Origin: an uncultured Selenomonadales bacterium
Lineage (GTDB): Bacteria > Bacillota > Negativicutes > Selenomonadales > Selenomonadaceae
Assembly (NCBI GenBank): GCA_946403735.1
Contig: CAMJAZ010000129.1
Location: 1 to 5,847, forward strand
Direction of reading: 5' to 3'
DNA: 5,847 nt
Position numbers and translations under genes: made by a program. Within the stretch, counting starts at the first letter, position 1, and each line of letters starts with the position of its first letter. Below, one piece after another: positions 1-5,847 of the stretch. The notes under the pieces are model-generated. The model worked only from the letters and a program-made list of their open reading frames with translations, did no database searches and was not told where the DNA came from.

Positions 1-659
1 TTAACAGCATTGGAAAGGTAAGCCATAGAAAGCATAGTGAAGATAACGGCGTGAACACAGCTGATAAAGATACTGAACAATAACCAAACGACAGAAGGAA
101 CAGGCATCCAAATAGGGATGAGATGAAGAAGTACGATGATTAAAATTTCGCCAGCCAGGATATTACCGAAGAGACGGAAAGCAAGGGTAATAGGTTTAGC
201 AATTTCTTCAATCAAATTGATGATGACGAAAGGAGCGACAGGCTGGAAAAAGTGAGCGATGTAATGAGTACCTTTGAAGTACAAGCCGAAGAAGTGAACC
301 ATGCATACAACGAGCAGAGCTAAACCTAAGGTAGTGTTAAGGTCGTTAGTAGGGGAGACTAAAAAAGGAATAAGCCCTAAAAGGTTACAGATGAGTAAGA
401 ATAAAAATAGAGCGACGATGAAGGGAGCGAAAAGCATACCGCGTTTTTTACCCATCATAGCTTCGAGCTGTTCATGAAGCCAAACGACAACCAATTCGAT
501 AAAGTTTTGCCAACCGGAAGGAACAAGTTTTAAAGATCGAACGGCAAGGCAAGAAATGACGATAACGATGGCCATAGCCAGCCACGTCATACAAAGCGTC
601 TCCCAATTAAAAGTCAACCCCATAAATTTAACAGTCTCACGGACTCCGATATGTTCCAT
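1..659 (-). CDS. atpB: F0F1 ATP synthase subunit a (partial, last codons missing)
   Basis: This is the membrane stator subunit a of ATP synthase, which forms the proton (or sodium) half-channels beside the c-ring. I translated 219 codons from the ATG at 659-657; no stop is reached before the left edge. The family signature is clear: LAFRLFGNILAGE at residues 159-171, with the essential arginine (E. coli R210) at R162, N166, and the glutamate matching E219 at E171. The last visible residues (FTMLSMAYLS) match the final helix, so only a few codons are probably missing. Hydrophobic segments lie near 22-41, 78-100, 110-127, 140-180 and 184-216. The start is fixed by a consensus Shine-Dalgarno site 7 nt upstream. 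It follows atpI by 4 nt, and atpE would be expected beyond the window. Oddities are His203 where E. coli has Gln252, and alanine codon use (12 of 15 GCT) unlike atpI. The coupling ion cannot be told from this subunit. Confidence 0.97.
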   Translation of the reverse strand, partial: MEHIGVRETVKFMGLTFNWETLCMTWLAMAIVIVISCLAVRSLKLVPSGWQNFIELVVVWLHEQLEAMMGKKRGMLFAPFIVALFLFLLICNLLGLIPFLVSPTNDLNTTLGLALLVVCMVHFFGLYFKGTHYIAHFFQPVAPFVIINLIEEIAKPITLAFRLFGNILAGEILIIVLLHLIPIWMPVPSVVWLLFSIFISCVHAVIFTMLSMAYLSNAV

Positions 660-663
660 AAAT

Positions 664-672
664 TCACCTCCT
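664..672 (-). promoter_or_regulatory. Shine-Dalgarno site of atpB overlapping the atpI stop
   Basis: On the minus strand this reads AGGAGGTGA, nearly a full complement of the 16S rRNA tail, 4 nt before the atpB ATG (7 nt from AGGAGG). The AGG AGG is also the final Arg-Arg codon pair of atpI and TGA is its stop. Ribosomes finishing atpI therefore sit on the atpB initiation site, which suggests translational coupling. Confidence 0.9.
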
Positions 673-1029
673 CTCATTGTACGCCAGAACTCCTAGCGAA
701 GTTATGTAAAATACAACGAAACATACTGACGACGCTAAAAATAAATTCGTCGATATGTGTGCGGCGACTGCTAAGACTATGAACACCATCAGCAGACGCA
801 AAATTAAACCTACTAACATAATTTTTTTAGCTTGCGTTTGATTCATTTTCGCCGCCGTTTCTAATCGTGCCGCCGTTGAAAGGAAATAAAAAAAACTTAG
901 CATTGCGCCGATTAAGATTGAGCCGCATAAAAATATTTGCCCCGCCGAAATTAATTGTATTGTCATAATCGCGGCGACTGCTAAAAAAATTTTGTAACTT
1001 CGCTTGAAGGTAAAAATAACCTGTCTCAT
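664..1029 (-). CDS. atpI: ATP synthase subunit I (AtpI-like membrane protein)
   Basis: This 121-residue hydrophobic protein is immediately upstream of atpB, the usual place for AtpI. AtpI proteins are small four-helix membrane proteins thought to help assemble the c-ring or supply magnesium; they are not part of the catalytic enzyme. Four hydrophobic segments are visible at about residues 11-29, 33-52, 70-90 and 94-117. A basic start (MRQVIFTFKR) and a short charged loop (residues 55-69) between helices 2 and 3 fit the family's layout. Length matches the usual 110-130 residues. The assignment rests on size, topology and position, because AtpI sequences are poorly conserved. The ATG at 1029 is the only ordinary start: an in-frame TAG lies seven codons upstream. 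No good Shine-Dalgarno precedes it (a GGAAGGG lies too far away), so initiation may be weak, fitting a low-abundance accessory protein. No convincing promoter was found between it and the upstream hairpin. Confidence 0.85.
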   Translation of the reverse strand: MRQVIFTFKRSYKIFLAVAAIMTIQLISAGQIFLCGSILIGAMLSFFYFLSTAARLETAAKMNQTQAKKIMLVGLILRLLMVFIVLAVAAHISTNLFLASSVCFVVFYITSLGVLAYNERR

Positions 1030-1089
1030 GATTGCTAATTTTCGACGCTATAAAAAATTTCCCTTCCAAAAAAATTTTTTCATAAAATT

Positions 1090-1120
1090 AAAAAATCTCC
1101 AGCCAAATTTGGATAGAGAT
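1090..1120 (-). terminator. Near-palindromic intrinsic terminator upstream of atpI
   Basis: Positions 1095-1120 form a 26-nt imperfect palindrome (outer arms ATCTC/GAGAT, centre CCAAATTTGG). Halves pair at 12 of 13 positions, counting one G-T pair. On the minus strand it is followed by six T (1090-1095), giving a terminator for the gene at 1214-1563. On the plus strand it is followed by a run of about eight T, so it could stop transcription in either direction. It separates the small-gene cluster from the atp operon. Confidence 0.7.
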
Positions 1121-1213
1121 TTTTTTTGAGATGAAAAATTTTAGAGATTTAAAAATTTGATTAAAACTTTTTTTCAGAAGAAAATATTGTACAAGGTCAG
1201 GCGTCCATTAAAA

Positions 1214-1563
1214 TCATAATGCTAAAAGTGCATTTATACCGAAACTTGTCCAAAAAGCTTTTTCGCGACGCGCTATCGTATCTTCGCCCGCAACCTTTAT
1301 CAACGCCATAACTCCATAAATGATATAGAAAAATACTACAATAAATAAAAAAGTTCCAAGACAAAGTCCAATCAGTTCTCCAACTTCTTTAACTTTTCCA
1401 AATGATATAAAATCCACTACAGATAACGCCAACACGGCTAAACCTTTTGAATTTAAATTGGATAGAGACCCCAAAGCCCTCCATTGGATTTTTCTCCATC
1501 AACTTGTTCTTTTACGGGAGAAAGTCTACACGCTATGACAGATAATATTGTAGTAATAACCAA
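1214..1563 (-). pseudogene. Frameshifted small membrane protein gene (probable remnant)
   Basis: Two overlapping minus-strand reading frames look like pieces of one gene; I do not recognise the family. The first piece runs from about 1563 (TTG; no ATG in this frame) to a TAA at 1453-1455. It reads as a hydrophobic segment ending VIAC, which resembles a lipobox, then a polar stretch (RLSPVKEQVDGEKSNGG). The second piece is open from 1498 to a TGA at 1214-1216. Its central helix (about GELIGLCLGTFLF onward, to MALI) is followed by a charged loop (KVAGEDTIARREK). It ends abruptly in FGINALLAL, as if a last helix were cut short. The second piece has only a TTG at 1472-1474 as an early start, 2 nt after GGAGGG and so too close for normal initiation. 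A shift of one base inside 1456-1498, which contains A5 and G4 runs, would join the pieces. Alternatives are two tiny genes, a sequencing error, or a real 86-residue protein with an unusual start. Confidence 0.45.
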
Positions 1564-1590
1564 TCCGAAGCATGTTATCGCCCCCCAGTT

Positions 1591-1971
1591 TTACGGCTTG
1601 TATTCGTCCAAGATTTTTTCAATGCTCCTAATAGCTGAAAAATCGTCTATTCCAGATCCATTTATGCCGAAATATTCCACCTGAAATTCATTGCCATTAA
1701 TCACGAATTGAACTGTAGCTCTTGCAGGTTCATCATTCCAAGTACAATCGCCTTTGAATTCGACGATTTTTTCATTGTCAGTTGAAGTGAATGAACGCCA
1801 CGTACCATTTGTAAAAAATTGATCGAACGCCTTACCTACTGGAACAGTCGGCGCCATATACAACGTACCTTCACGGACAAACATTACGTCTTTATCGTAC
1901 TTTTCGCCGCAACCTGCAATTAAAAAAGTTGCTAACGTCAACAAAATTAACGTGGAAAAAACTTTTTTCAT
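1591..1971 (-). CDS. Small predicted lipoprotein of unknown function
   Basis: This is a 126-residue exported protein. The N-terminus is a typical lipoprotein signal: two lysines (K2, K3), a hydrophobic core (residues 4-19) and the lipobox LIAG-C with the lipidated cysteine at 21. The mature part should therefore be anchored by lipid on the outer face of a membrane. It is about 105 residues long, has one further cysteine (C76), and alternates beta-like stretches (VEFKG at 70-74, ATVQFVING at 85-93, FQVEYFGIN at 96-104). A motif VGKAFDQFFTNGTWRSF (45-61) resembles small secreted domains of Gram-positive and Negativicute proteins that pair a 'vGeAldnyF..w..F' start with a beta sheet; I cannot name the family with certainty. 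The ATG start is supported by AGGAGGT at 1981-1987, 9 nt upstream. It lies 27 nt after the zinc-ribbon/DUF805 gene and is probably co-transcribed with it. No terminator is visible directly after it. Confidence 0.85.
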   Translation of the reverse strand: MKKVFSTLILLTLATFLIAGCGEKYDKDVMFVREGTLYMAPTVPVGKAFDQFFTNGTWRSFTSTDNEKIVEFKGDCTWNDEPARATVQFVINGNEFQVEYFGINGSGIDDFSAIRSIEKILDEYKP

Positions 1972-1998
1972 AATGCGTCGACCTCCTACAAAAATTTT

Positions 1999-2679
1999 TT
2001 AGCCGAGCGGGTCGGGACCGTACTGGTTACTACCTTTCACGCCTGGTGCGCAACACAAATACATTATGAAGGCAAATTGCGCTAATCCTATAATAACTTC
2101 TACATCTGAAGTTTCAAATTGCTCAAACGGATTTTTTGTCAATGAGTAAATAAGTACAAATACACTAAGTCCAACGCTGACTTTAGCTAACATATCATTT
2201 TGGTTTAAATCGTACAAGCGCCTAACCATTAAGCAATACTCGGGAACAAGTCCTGCTATTACCAAAAATGTCATAAGTAAATTTCCGAAATTAGAAATCA
2301 TCCCATAGTCATTGACAAAAACTCCAACAATGATAAATATTCCAATAAATTCTGCAAAAGCAAGTGCCAGGATACGTTGGATAAAGCGAAGACGATTAAG
2401 CCGCCCCGTCCTCTTCAAAAACATTGCTTCAACGCCAACGTCGTCAACAAAAAATTCATTTTGATTCGGCGGTGGATTTTGCGTGAAGGTATTTTGATTT
2501 GGCGGCGGATTTTGCACGACGTTATTTTGTTCAGCTGACGGAGCGTCCTGTTTCGACAAATTAACTTGTGATTGTGCCTGTTCAGGCTGTGAACTTTCTT
2601 CAAGTTTAGCGCCGCAGGAACTGCAAAATTTTCCTCCTTCCGTTACCGAAGCGCCGCATTGTGGACAGAATCTTGCCAT
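1999..2679 (-). CDS. Zinc-ribbon and DUF805 domain membrane protein
   Basis: This 226-residue protein has three parts. Residues 1-25 form a short zinc ribbon with paired CxxC motifs (CPQC at 5-8, CSSC at 19-22), expected to bind one zinc ion in the cytoplasm. Residues 27-78 are a Gln/Asn/Pro-rich flexible linker containing a tandem repeat. Residues 86-226 match DUF805 membrane proteins (YhaH type): the entry motif FLKRTGRLNRLRFI (87-100), the conserved VRRLYDLNQNDM (152-163, the family's VRRLHD motif) and the C-terminal PGVKGSNQYGPDP (212-224). Hydrophobic helices lie near 103-122, 131-151, 164-180 and 194-211. The function of DUF805 proteins is unknown. The ATG has GGGGTGA 4 nt upstream (2684-2690). 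It is the first gene of a short cluster with the lipoprotein, preceded by a candidate extended -10 promoter and insulated from rpoC by a terminator. Domain assignment is from motif recognition, not a profile search. Confidence 0.88.
   Translation of the reverse strand: MARFCPQCGASVTEGGKFCSSCGAKLEESSQPEQAQSQVNLSKQDAPSAEQNNVVQNPPPNQNTFTQNPPPNQNEFFVDDVGVEAMFLKRTGRLNRLRFIQRILALAFAEFIGIFIIVGVFVNDYGMISNFGNLLMTFLVIAGLVPEYCLMVRRLYDLNQNDMLAKVSVGLSVFVLIYSLTKNPFEQFETSDVEVIIGLAQFAFIMYLCCAPGVKGSNQYGPDPLG
2458..2514 (-). repeat. Two-copy coding repeat QNPPPNQN in the linker
   Basis: Within the zinc-ribbon/DUF805 gene, the eight-residue unit QNPPPNQN occurs at residues 56-63 and 67-74, a period of 11 residues (33 nt). 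The two 24-nt copies differ at only two bases, both third codon positions, indicating a fairly recent duplication or a slippage-prone linker. Confidence 0.85.
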
Positions 2680-2730
2680 AATATCACCCCATTTAGTATA
2701 GTAAAAAAACGTTCCTGTAACTTTTCTTGA

Positions 2731-2739
2731 ACTATACCA
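2731..2739 (-). promoter_or_regulatory. Candidate extended -10 promoter for the zinc-ribbon/lipoprotein genes
   Basis: On the minus strand this reads TGGTATAGT, a TGn extension plus a TATAAT-like box. Transcription would begin near 2724, giving a leader of about 45 nt before the ATG at 2679. No good -35 box lies at 16-18 nt, which extended -10 promoters tolerate. It lies downstream of the rpoC terminator, as expected for a separate unit. Prediction by eye only. Confidence 0.35.
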
Positions 2740-2821
2740 CAGAGCTTTTAGGAATTGTTGTTCCAGCGGGACATTTTACAAAAAAATTTTCCTGCCACGC
2801 ATATTAAAAGTTCAGCGCAAT

Positions 2822-2853
2822 AAAAAAGCCACGACCAAAATTTTCAGTCGTGG
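2822..2853 (-). terminator. Intrinsic terminator of rpoC
   Basis: A perfect 7-bp stem (CCACGAC at 2829-2835 with GTCGTGG at 2847-2853) encloses an 11-nt A/T-rich loop. On the minus strand it is followed by C and then six T (2822-2827). It starts about 28 nt after the rpoC stop codon and should end the rpoBC transcript. Confidence 0.9.
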
Positions 2854-2881
2854 TTTAAATTATTTTATATGTTAAAAAATT

Positions 2882-5847
2882 TTATGCGTCAGCGTTTTCG
2901 GTCTCAACGTCGACAACTTCTAAGTCACGATAACGCGGCATTCCCGTACCTGCAGGAATAAGCTTGCCGATTATAACATTTTCTTTCAAGCCGATAAGCG
3001 GATCAACTTTGCCTTTAATCGCCGCGTCAGTTAAAACTTTCGTCGTCTCTTGGAAACTTGCCGCGCTTAAGAATGAATCGGTAGCCAATGACGCCTTAGT
3101 AATTCCCAACAAAATCGGCTTGGCAATAGCTGGCATTAATCCCGCCTCAATCGCCTTTGTATTCGCCGCCTCAAAAACATTTATGTCGACAAATTCGCCT
3201 GGCAGAAAATCTGTTGAGCCTGACTCTTCAATTTTAACTTTATGCAACATTTGACGGACTATAACTTCAATGTGCTTGTCGTTAATCTCAACGCCCTGTG
3301 ACTTGTAAACTTTTTGCACTTCGTAGACAAGGTAACGTTGCGTTTCCTTAAGTCCACATACGCGCAGAATGTCATGAGGATTTTTAGCACCTTCAGTAAG
3401 ACGATCGCCAGCCGTTACAGTTTTTCCTTCGTCAACAAGCATTCGTGAAGAAAATGGTACGGTATAATCGCGCGGCGTACCAATTTCAGGCGTAATGGTA
3501 ATTTGCGGCAAACCGTTTTTCTCATTAACGCCCATAGTAATTTCGCCGTCAACTTCCGCGATAATGGCGTTATGTTTCGGTTTCCGCGCCTCAAAAAGTT
3601 CCTCAACACGCGGCAGACCTTGTGTAATGTCATCACCAGCAACGCCGCCCGTGTGGAAAGTACGCATTGTCAACTGCGTACCAGGTTCACCGATTGACTG
3701 CGCGGCAATAATGCCGACCGCTTCGCCGACTTCAACAGGTGTTTGGTTAGCAAGGTCACGACCATAACATTTAATGCAGACGCCGAATTGAGATTTACAC
3801 GTCAACACGCTACGAATTTTAACTTTAGGATTGACTTTATTGTCAGAGGTCGACTCTTTAGCCGCGAGAGCTTCTTTAGCCGCAACAATTTTTTTCGCCA
3901 ACTTTTTATCAATCATATCATTGATTTTAGCAATTTGATTGCCGTCAACGTCAAAAATATTTTCAGCTAAATAACGACCGATAATTCTATCTTCAAGGGA
4001 TTCAATAACGCCCGTTCCTTCGGTTATCGCCTCAACTTCAATTCCGCGAACATTGTTATTGCGTACAAAAATTTCTGCAACGTCACTGTCCAAAAGTTCC
4101 TCAACCATTTCATGGGTAAGGTGTTCGCCTTCTTCGTATGTGTCGTAGGAAATTTCGACGGGTTTAGCCAGTTCCTTGTCAAGAATTTCATGTATGAAGG
4201 CGTGCCGCAGTTGTTCACGTTTAGTTTCATCACGAGTTCCAAGCGTAATAGTTTCTTGTACGAGTGAATGGCTGGCGGAGTTGGGGGAAGTTAAACTTCT
4301 GCCGCGAATCGTGATAGTTTCCGCGCCAAGTTCACCAATTTTTTCTAAACACTTTTCATCTAAAATCGTGTCACGCGGAATTACAACATCGCCAAGTTCT
4401 TCGTTGATAATATCTTCGGCAAGTACGCGCCCCAAAAGTGATTCATTTAAAATTTCCAGCGCGTCAAAAGTTTCAGCGGCAAGCAATGCACGTTCCAACT
4501 TCAAATTGATTGTGGAAACGTCGCAGTCTTCCTCACGTACAATTACATCTTGTGCAACGTCGACAAGGCGGCGCGTCAAATATCCCGAGTCAGCCGTTCT
4601 CAACGCCGTATCAGCTAAACCTTTACGTGCGCCGTGACTGGAGATGAAGTAATCGGAAACGCTTAAACCTTCGCGGAAGTTTGCAGTTATCGGCAAGTCA
4701 ATAATTTTACCAGACGGGTCAGCCATCAGACCGCGCATACCGGCAAGCTGGCGCATTTGTTGTTTATTACCACGTGCGCCACTGTCAGCCATCATGAAAA
4801 TGGGGTTGAAAGGATCCATGTTCGCCATCATCGCATCGGCAACATCTTCCGTCGTTTTATTCCACAAGGCAACAACTTTTTGGTAGCGTTCCTCTTCGGA
4901 CAAAAGACCTTGACTGAATTGTCTTTCAACACGTTTAACTTTTTCTTTCGTAGCGGCAATAATATCTTTCTTCTGCGGCGGTACGATAACGTCTGAAATT
5001 GCAACGGTCATTCCAGCCAAGCAAGCGTAATGGTAGCCCAAATTTTTAACTTCGTCGATAACTTCAGCTGTGACAGTTGCGCCAAATTCATCGAAACACG
5101 CGGCGACAAGTTTTCCCAACTCTTTCTTGTTCATAACTTTGCCGTATTCCCACGTACCGTCATCAGGCTTTTTGCAGTAACGCCGGCTCGGTTTAAGCTT
5201 TTCATTGAAAATCATTCTGCCCAATGAAGTTTTGACAAGTACGTAGCCGCTAGGAATTTCTTTGCGAACATTTTCAGGAAGTTCATCAACATTCATTCGC
5301 GCAGTAATTTCCGCTTGAAGGTCAAGTACGCCTTTTTGATGAGCCATGATAGCTTCTTCAATGCCCATGACAACTTTGCCTTCGCCTTTGACAGGACGTT
5401 CAGGAGTATTTTTTCTCAACGCTGTCATGTAGTACGTACCCAAAACCATATCTTGAGTTGGAACAATGATAGGTTTACCGTCTTTCGGTGCAAGAATATG
5501 ATTCGCGGCAAGCATTAACACGCGGGCTTCAGCTTGAGCCTCTGCACTAAGTGGAAGGTGAATTGCCATTTGGTCGCCGTCGAAGTCAGCGTTATAAGCA
5601 GTACAAGCAAGTGGATGAAGTCTAAGTGCGCGACCTTCCGTCAAGACAGGTTCAAAGGCTTGAATGCCTAAACGGTGAAGTGTAGGTGCGCGGTTTAAAA
5701 GTACGGGATGTTCCTTTATGACTTCTTCCAAAACTTCCCATACGACAGGTTCCATACGTTCAACTTTTCTTTTTGCCGCTTTAATCGTATTTTGTTCATC
5801 GGCAGAAAGTTTTTTCATAACAAAAGGCTTGAAAAGTTCCAGCGCCA
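2882..5847 (-). CDS. rpoC: DNA-directed RNA polymerase subunit beta' (partial, N-terminus off window)
   Basis: This is the catalytic beta' subunit of RNA polymerase. The frame is open to the right edge: ALELFKPFV precedes the Met at 5816-5818, so that Met is internal and about a third of the protein, including the N-terminal zinc finger, lies outside. 987 residues are visible, numbered here from the codon at 5843-5845. Landmarks in order: the Mg-binding loop NADFDGD (85-91, nt 5573-5593); the bridge helix region (SGARGNKQQMRQLAGMRGLM, about 355-374); ANFREGLSVSDYFISSHGARKGLADTAL (about 388-415); the second zinc site C441, C683, C690, C693; and AAQSIGEPGTQLTMRTFHTGG (about 714-734) with trigger-loop His731. 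DITQGLPRVEELFEARKPK follows directly, so the trigger loop has no large insertion. The end, LKENVIIGKLIPAGTGMPRYRD, matches the family C-terminus, followed by an acidic tail. The oddity is about 168 extra residues between C441 and C683. A terminator follows at 2822-2853. Confidence 0.99.
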   Translation of the reverse strand, partial: ALELFKPFVMKKLSADEQNTIKAAKRKVERMEPVVWEVLEEVIKEHPVLLNRAPTLHRLGIQAFEPVLTEGRALRLHPLACTAYNADFDGDQMAIHLPLSAEAQAEARVLMLAANHILAPKDGKPIIVPTQDMVLGTYYMTALRKNTPERPVKGEGKVVMGIEEAIMAHQKGVLDLQAEITARMNVDELPENVRKEIPSGYVLVKTSLGRMIFNEKLKPSRRYCKKPDDGTWEYGKVMNKKELGKLVAACFDEFGATVTAEVIDEVKNLGYHYACLAGMTVAISDVIVPPQKKDIIAATKEKVKRVERQFSQGLLSEEERYQKVVALWNKTTEDVADAMMANMDPFNPIFMMADSGARGNKQQMRQLAGMRGLMADPSGKIIDLPITANFREGLSVSDYFISSHGARKGLADTALRTADSGYLTRRLVDVAQDVIVREEDCDVSTINLKLERALLAAETFDALEILNESLLGRVLAEDIINEELGDVVIPRDTILDEKCLEKIGELGAETITIRGRSLTSPNSASHSLVQETITLGTRDETKREQLRHAFIHEILDKELAKPVEISYDTYEEGEHLTHEMVEELLDSDVAEIFVRNNNVRGIEVEAITEGTGVIESLEDRIIGRYLAENIFDVDGNQIAKINDMIDKKLAKKIVAAKEALAAKESTSDNKVNPKVKIRSVLTCKSQFGVCIKCYGRDLANQTPVEVGEAVGIIAAQSIGEPGTQLTMRTFHTGGVAGDDITQGLPRVEELFEARKPKHNAIIAEVDGEITMGVNEKNGLPQITITPEIGTPRDYTVPFSSRMLVDEGKTVTAGDRLTEGAKNPHDILRVCGLKETQRYLVYEVQKVYKSQGVEINDKHIEVIVRQMLHKVKIEESGSTDFLPGEFVDINVFEAANTKAIEAGLMPAIAKPILLGITKASLATDSFLSAASFQETTKVLTDAAIKGKVDPLIGLKENVIIGKLIPAGTGMPRYRDLEVVDVETENADA
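3800..4468 (-). repeat. Diverged tandem modules inside RpoC between zinc ligands
   Basis: Visible residues 460-682 contain what look like three copies of the segment normally found once between the first and second cysteines of the second zinc site. Module 1 (460-517, nt 4295-4468) has LLGRVLAEDI, then GDVVIPRDTIL and ETITIRG, closely resembling E. coli LGRVTAEDV, ILVPRNTLL and VKVRS. Module 3 (613-682, nt 3800-4009) has VIESLEDRIIGRYLAEN, then DMIDKKLAKKIV and VKIRSVLTC, resembling the Bacillus version. Module 2 (543-599, nt 4049-4219) is weaker: FIHEILDKEL, then EHLTHEMVEELL and AEIFVRN. Module 3 also carries a short Ala/Lys/Ser-rich stretch (about 654-674). Modules 1 and 3 are well supported; module 2 is tentative. 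Comparison sequences were recalled from memory. Confidence 0.6.

Noticed and set aside
827..1069. An 80-codon minus-strand open frame beginning at a TTG after a purine-rich stretch
   Set aside because: It overlaps atpI in another frame, and its translation is polar and without family features, while the atpI frame gives a coherent four-helix protein.
1050..1085. An 11-codon minus-strand mini-ORF (MKKFFWKGNFL) upstream of atpI as a leader peptide
   Set aside because: No ribosome binding site at proper distance, and A/T-rich spacer readily yields such frames by chance.
1484..1684. A 66-codon plus-strand open frame
   Set aside because: It lies antisense to the lipoprotein gene and the remnant, and no ribosome binding site or protein feature supports it.
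2695..2700. TATACT as a -10 box for the zinc-ribbon gene
   Set aside because: Transcription would start inside the Shine-Dalgarno site, and no -35 box fits at normal spacing; the upstream TGGTATAGT is a better candidate.
2711..2764. Short inverted repeats (GTTC...GAAC; GGAA...TTCC) as an operator such as a LexA box
   Set aside because: The arms are only 4 bp with wrong spacing for a LexA site, within chance expectation.
4176..4637. A 153-codon plus-strand open frame, with several others opposite rpoC
   Set aside because: These lie antisense to rpoC, whose frame is certain; their serine- and phenylalanine-rich translations are typical shadows.
5816..5818. Met codon as the start of rpoC
   Set aside because: The frame continues upstream to the window edge as ALELFKPFV, a conserved RpoC sequence, so this Met is internal.

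Overview
The window carries only minus-strand genes. In transcription order (high to low coordinate) they are the 3' two thirds of rpoC, a small cluster of membrane and envelope genes of unknown role, and the first two genes of the F-type ATP synthase operon (atpI, atpB). The organism is probably a low-to-moderate GC Firmicute. RpoC has the Firmicute-type short trigger loop without the large proteobacterial insertion, and its C-terminal GTGMPRYRD ending resembles Bacillus. A short atpI precedes atpB, and Shine-Dalgarno sites are strong. The zinc-ribbon/DUF805 gene beside a small lipoprotein makes me think of Negativicutes (Selenomonas and relatives), but that is an impression, not a proof.

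Region by region: 2882-5847 is rpoC, cut at its 5' end by the window edge and closed by a clear intrinsic terminator at 2822-2853. A short regulatory gap (2680-2821) holds a candidate extended -10 promoter. Then come a zinc-ribbon plus DUF805 membrane protein (1999-2679) and, 27 nt later, a small lipoprotein (1591-1971). After these is a hydrophobic coding remnant read in two frames (1214-1563), most likely a broken gene. A near-palindromic hairpin with T runs on both strands (1090-1120) separates this cluster from the ATP synthase operon. atpI (664-1029) and atpB (1-659, with its last few codons off the left edge) are separated by 4 nt, and the atpB ribosome binding site is built from the last codons and stop of atpI. 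No stretch over 300 bases lacks a gene.

The most unusual item is inside RpoC. The first and second cysteines of its second zinc site are 242 residues apart, against about 74 in E. coli. The extra sequence looks like two additional diverged copies of the segment that normally lies between these ligands. Other points worth checking are the frameshifted gene at 1214-1563, a His at the usually conserved Gln position of AtpB, and a sharp contrast in alanine codon use between atpB and atpI. I see no phage, transposon, CRISPR, tRNA or rRNA feature.
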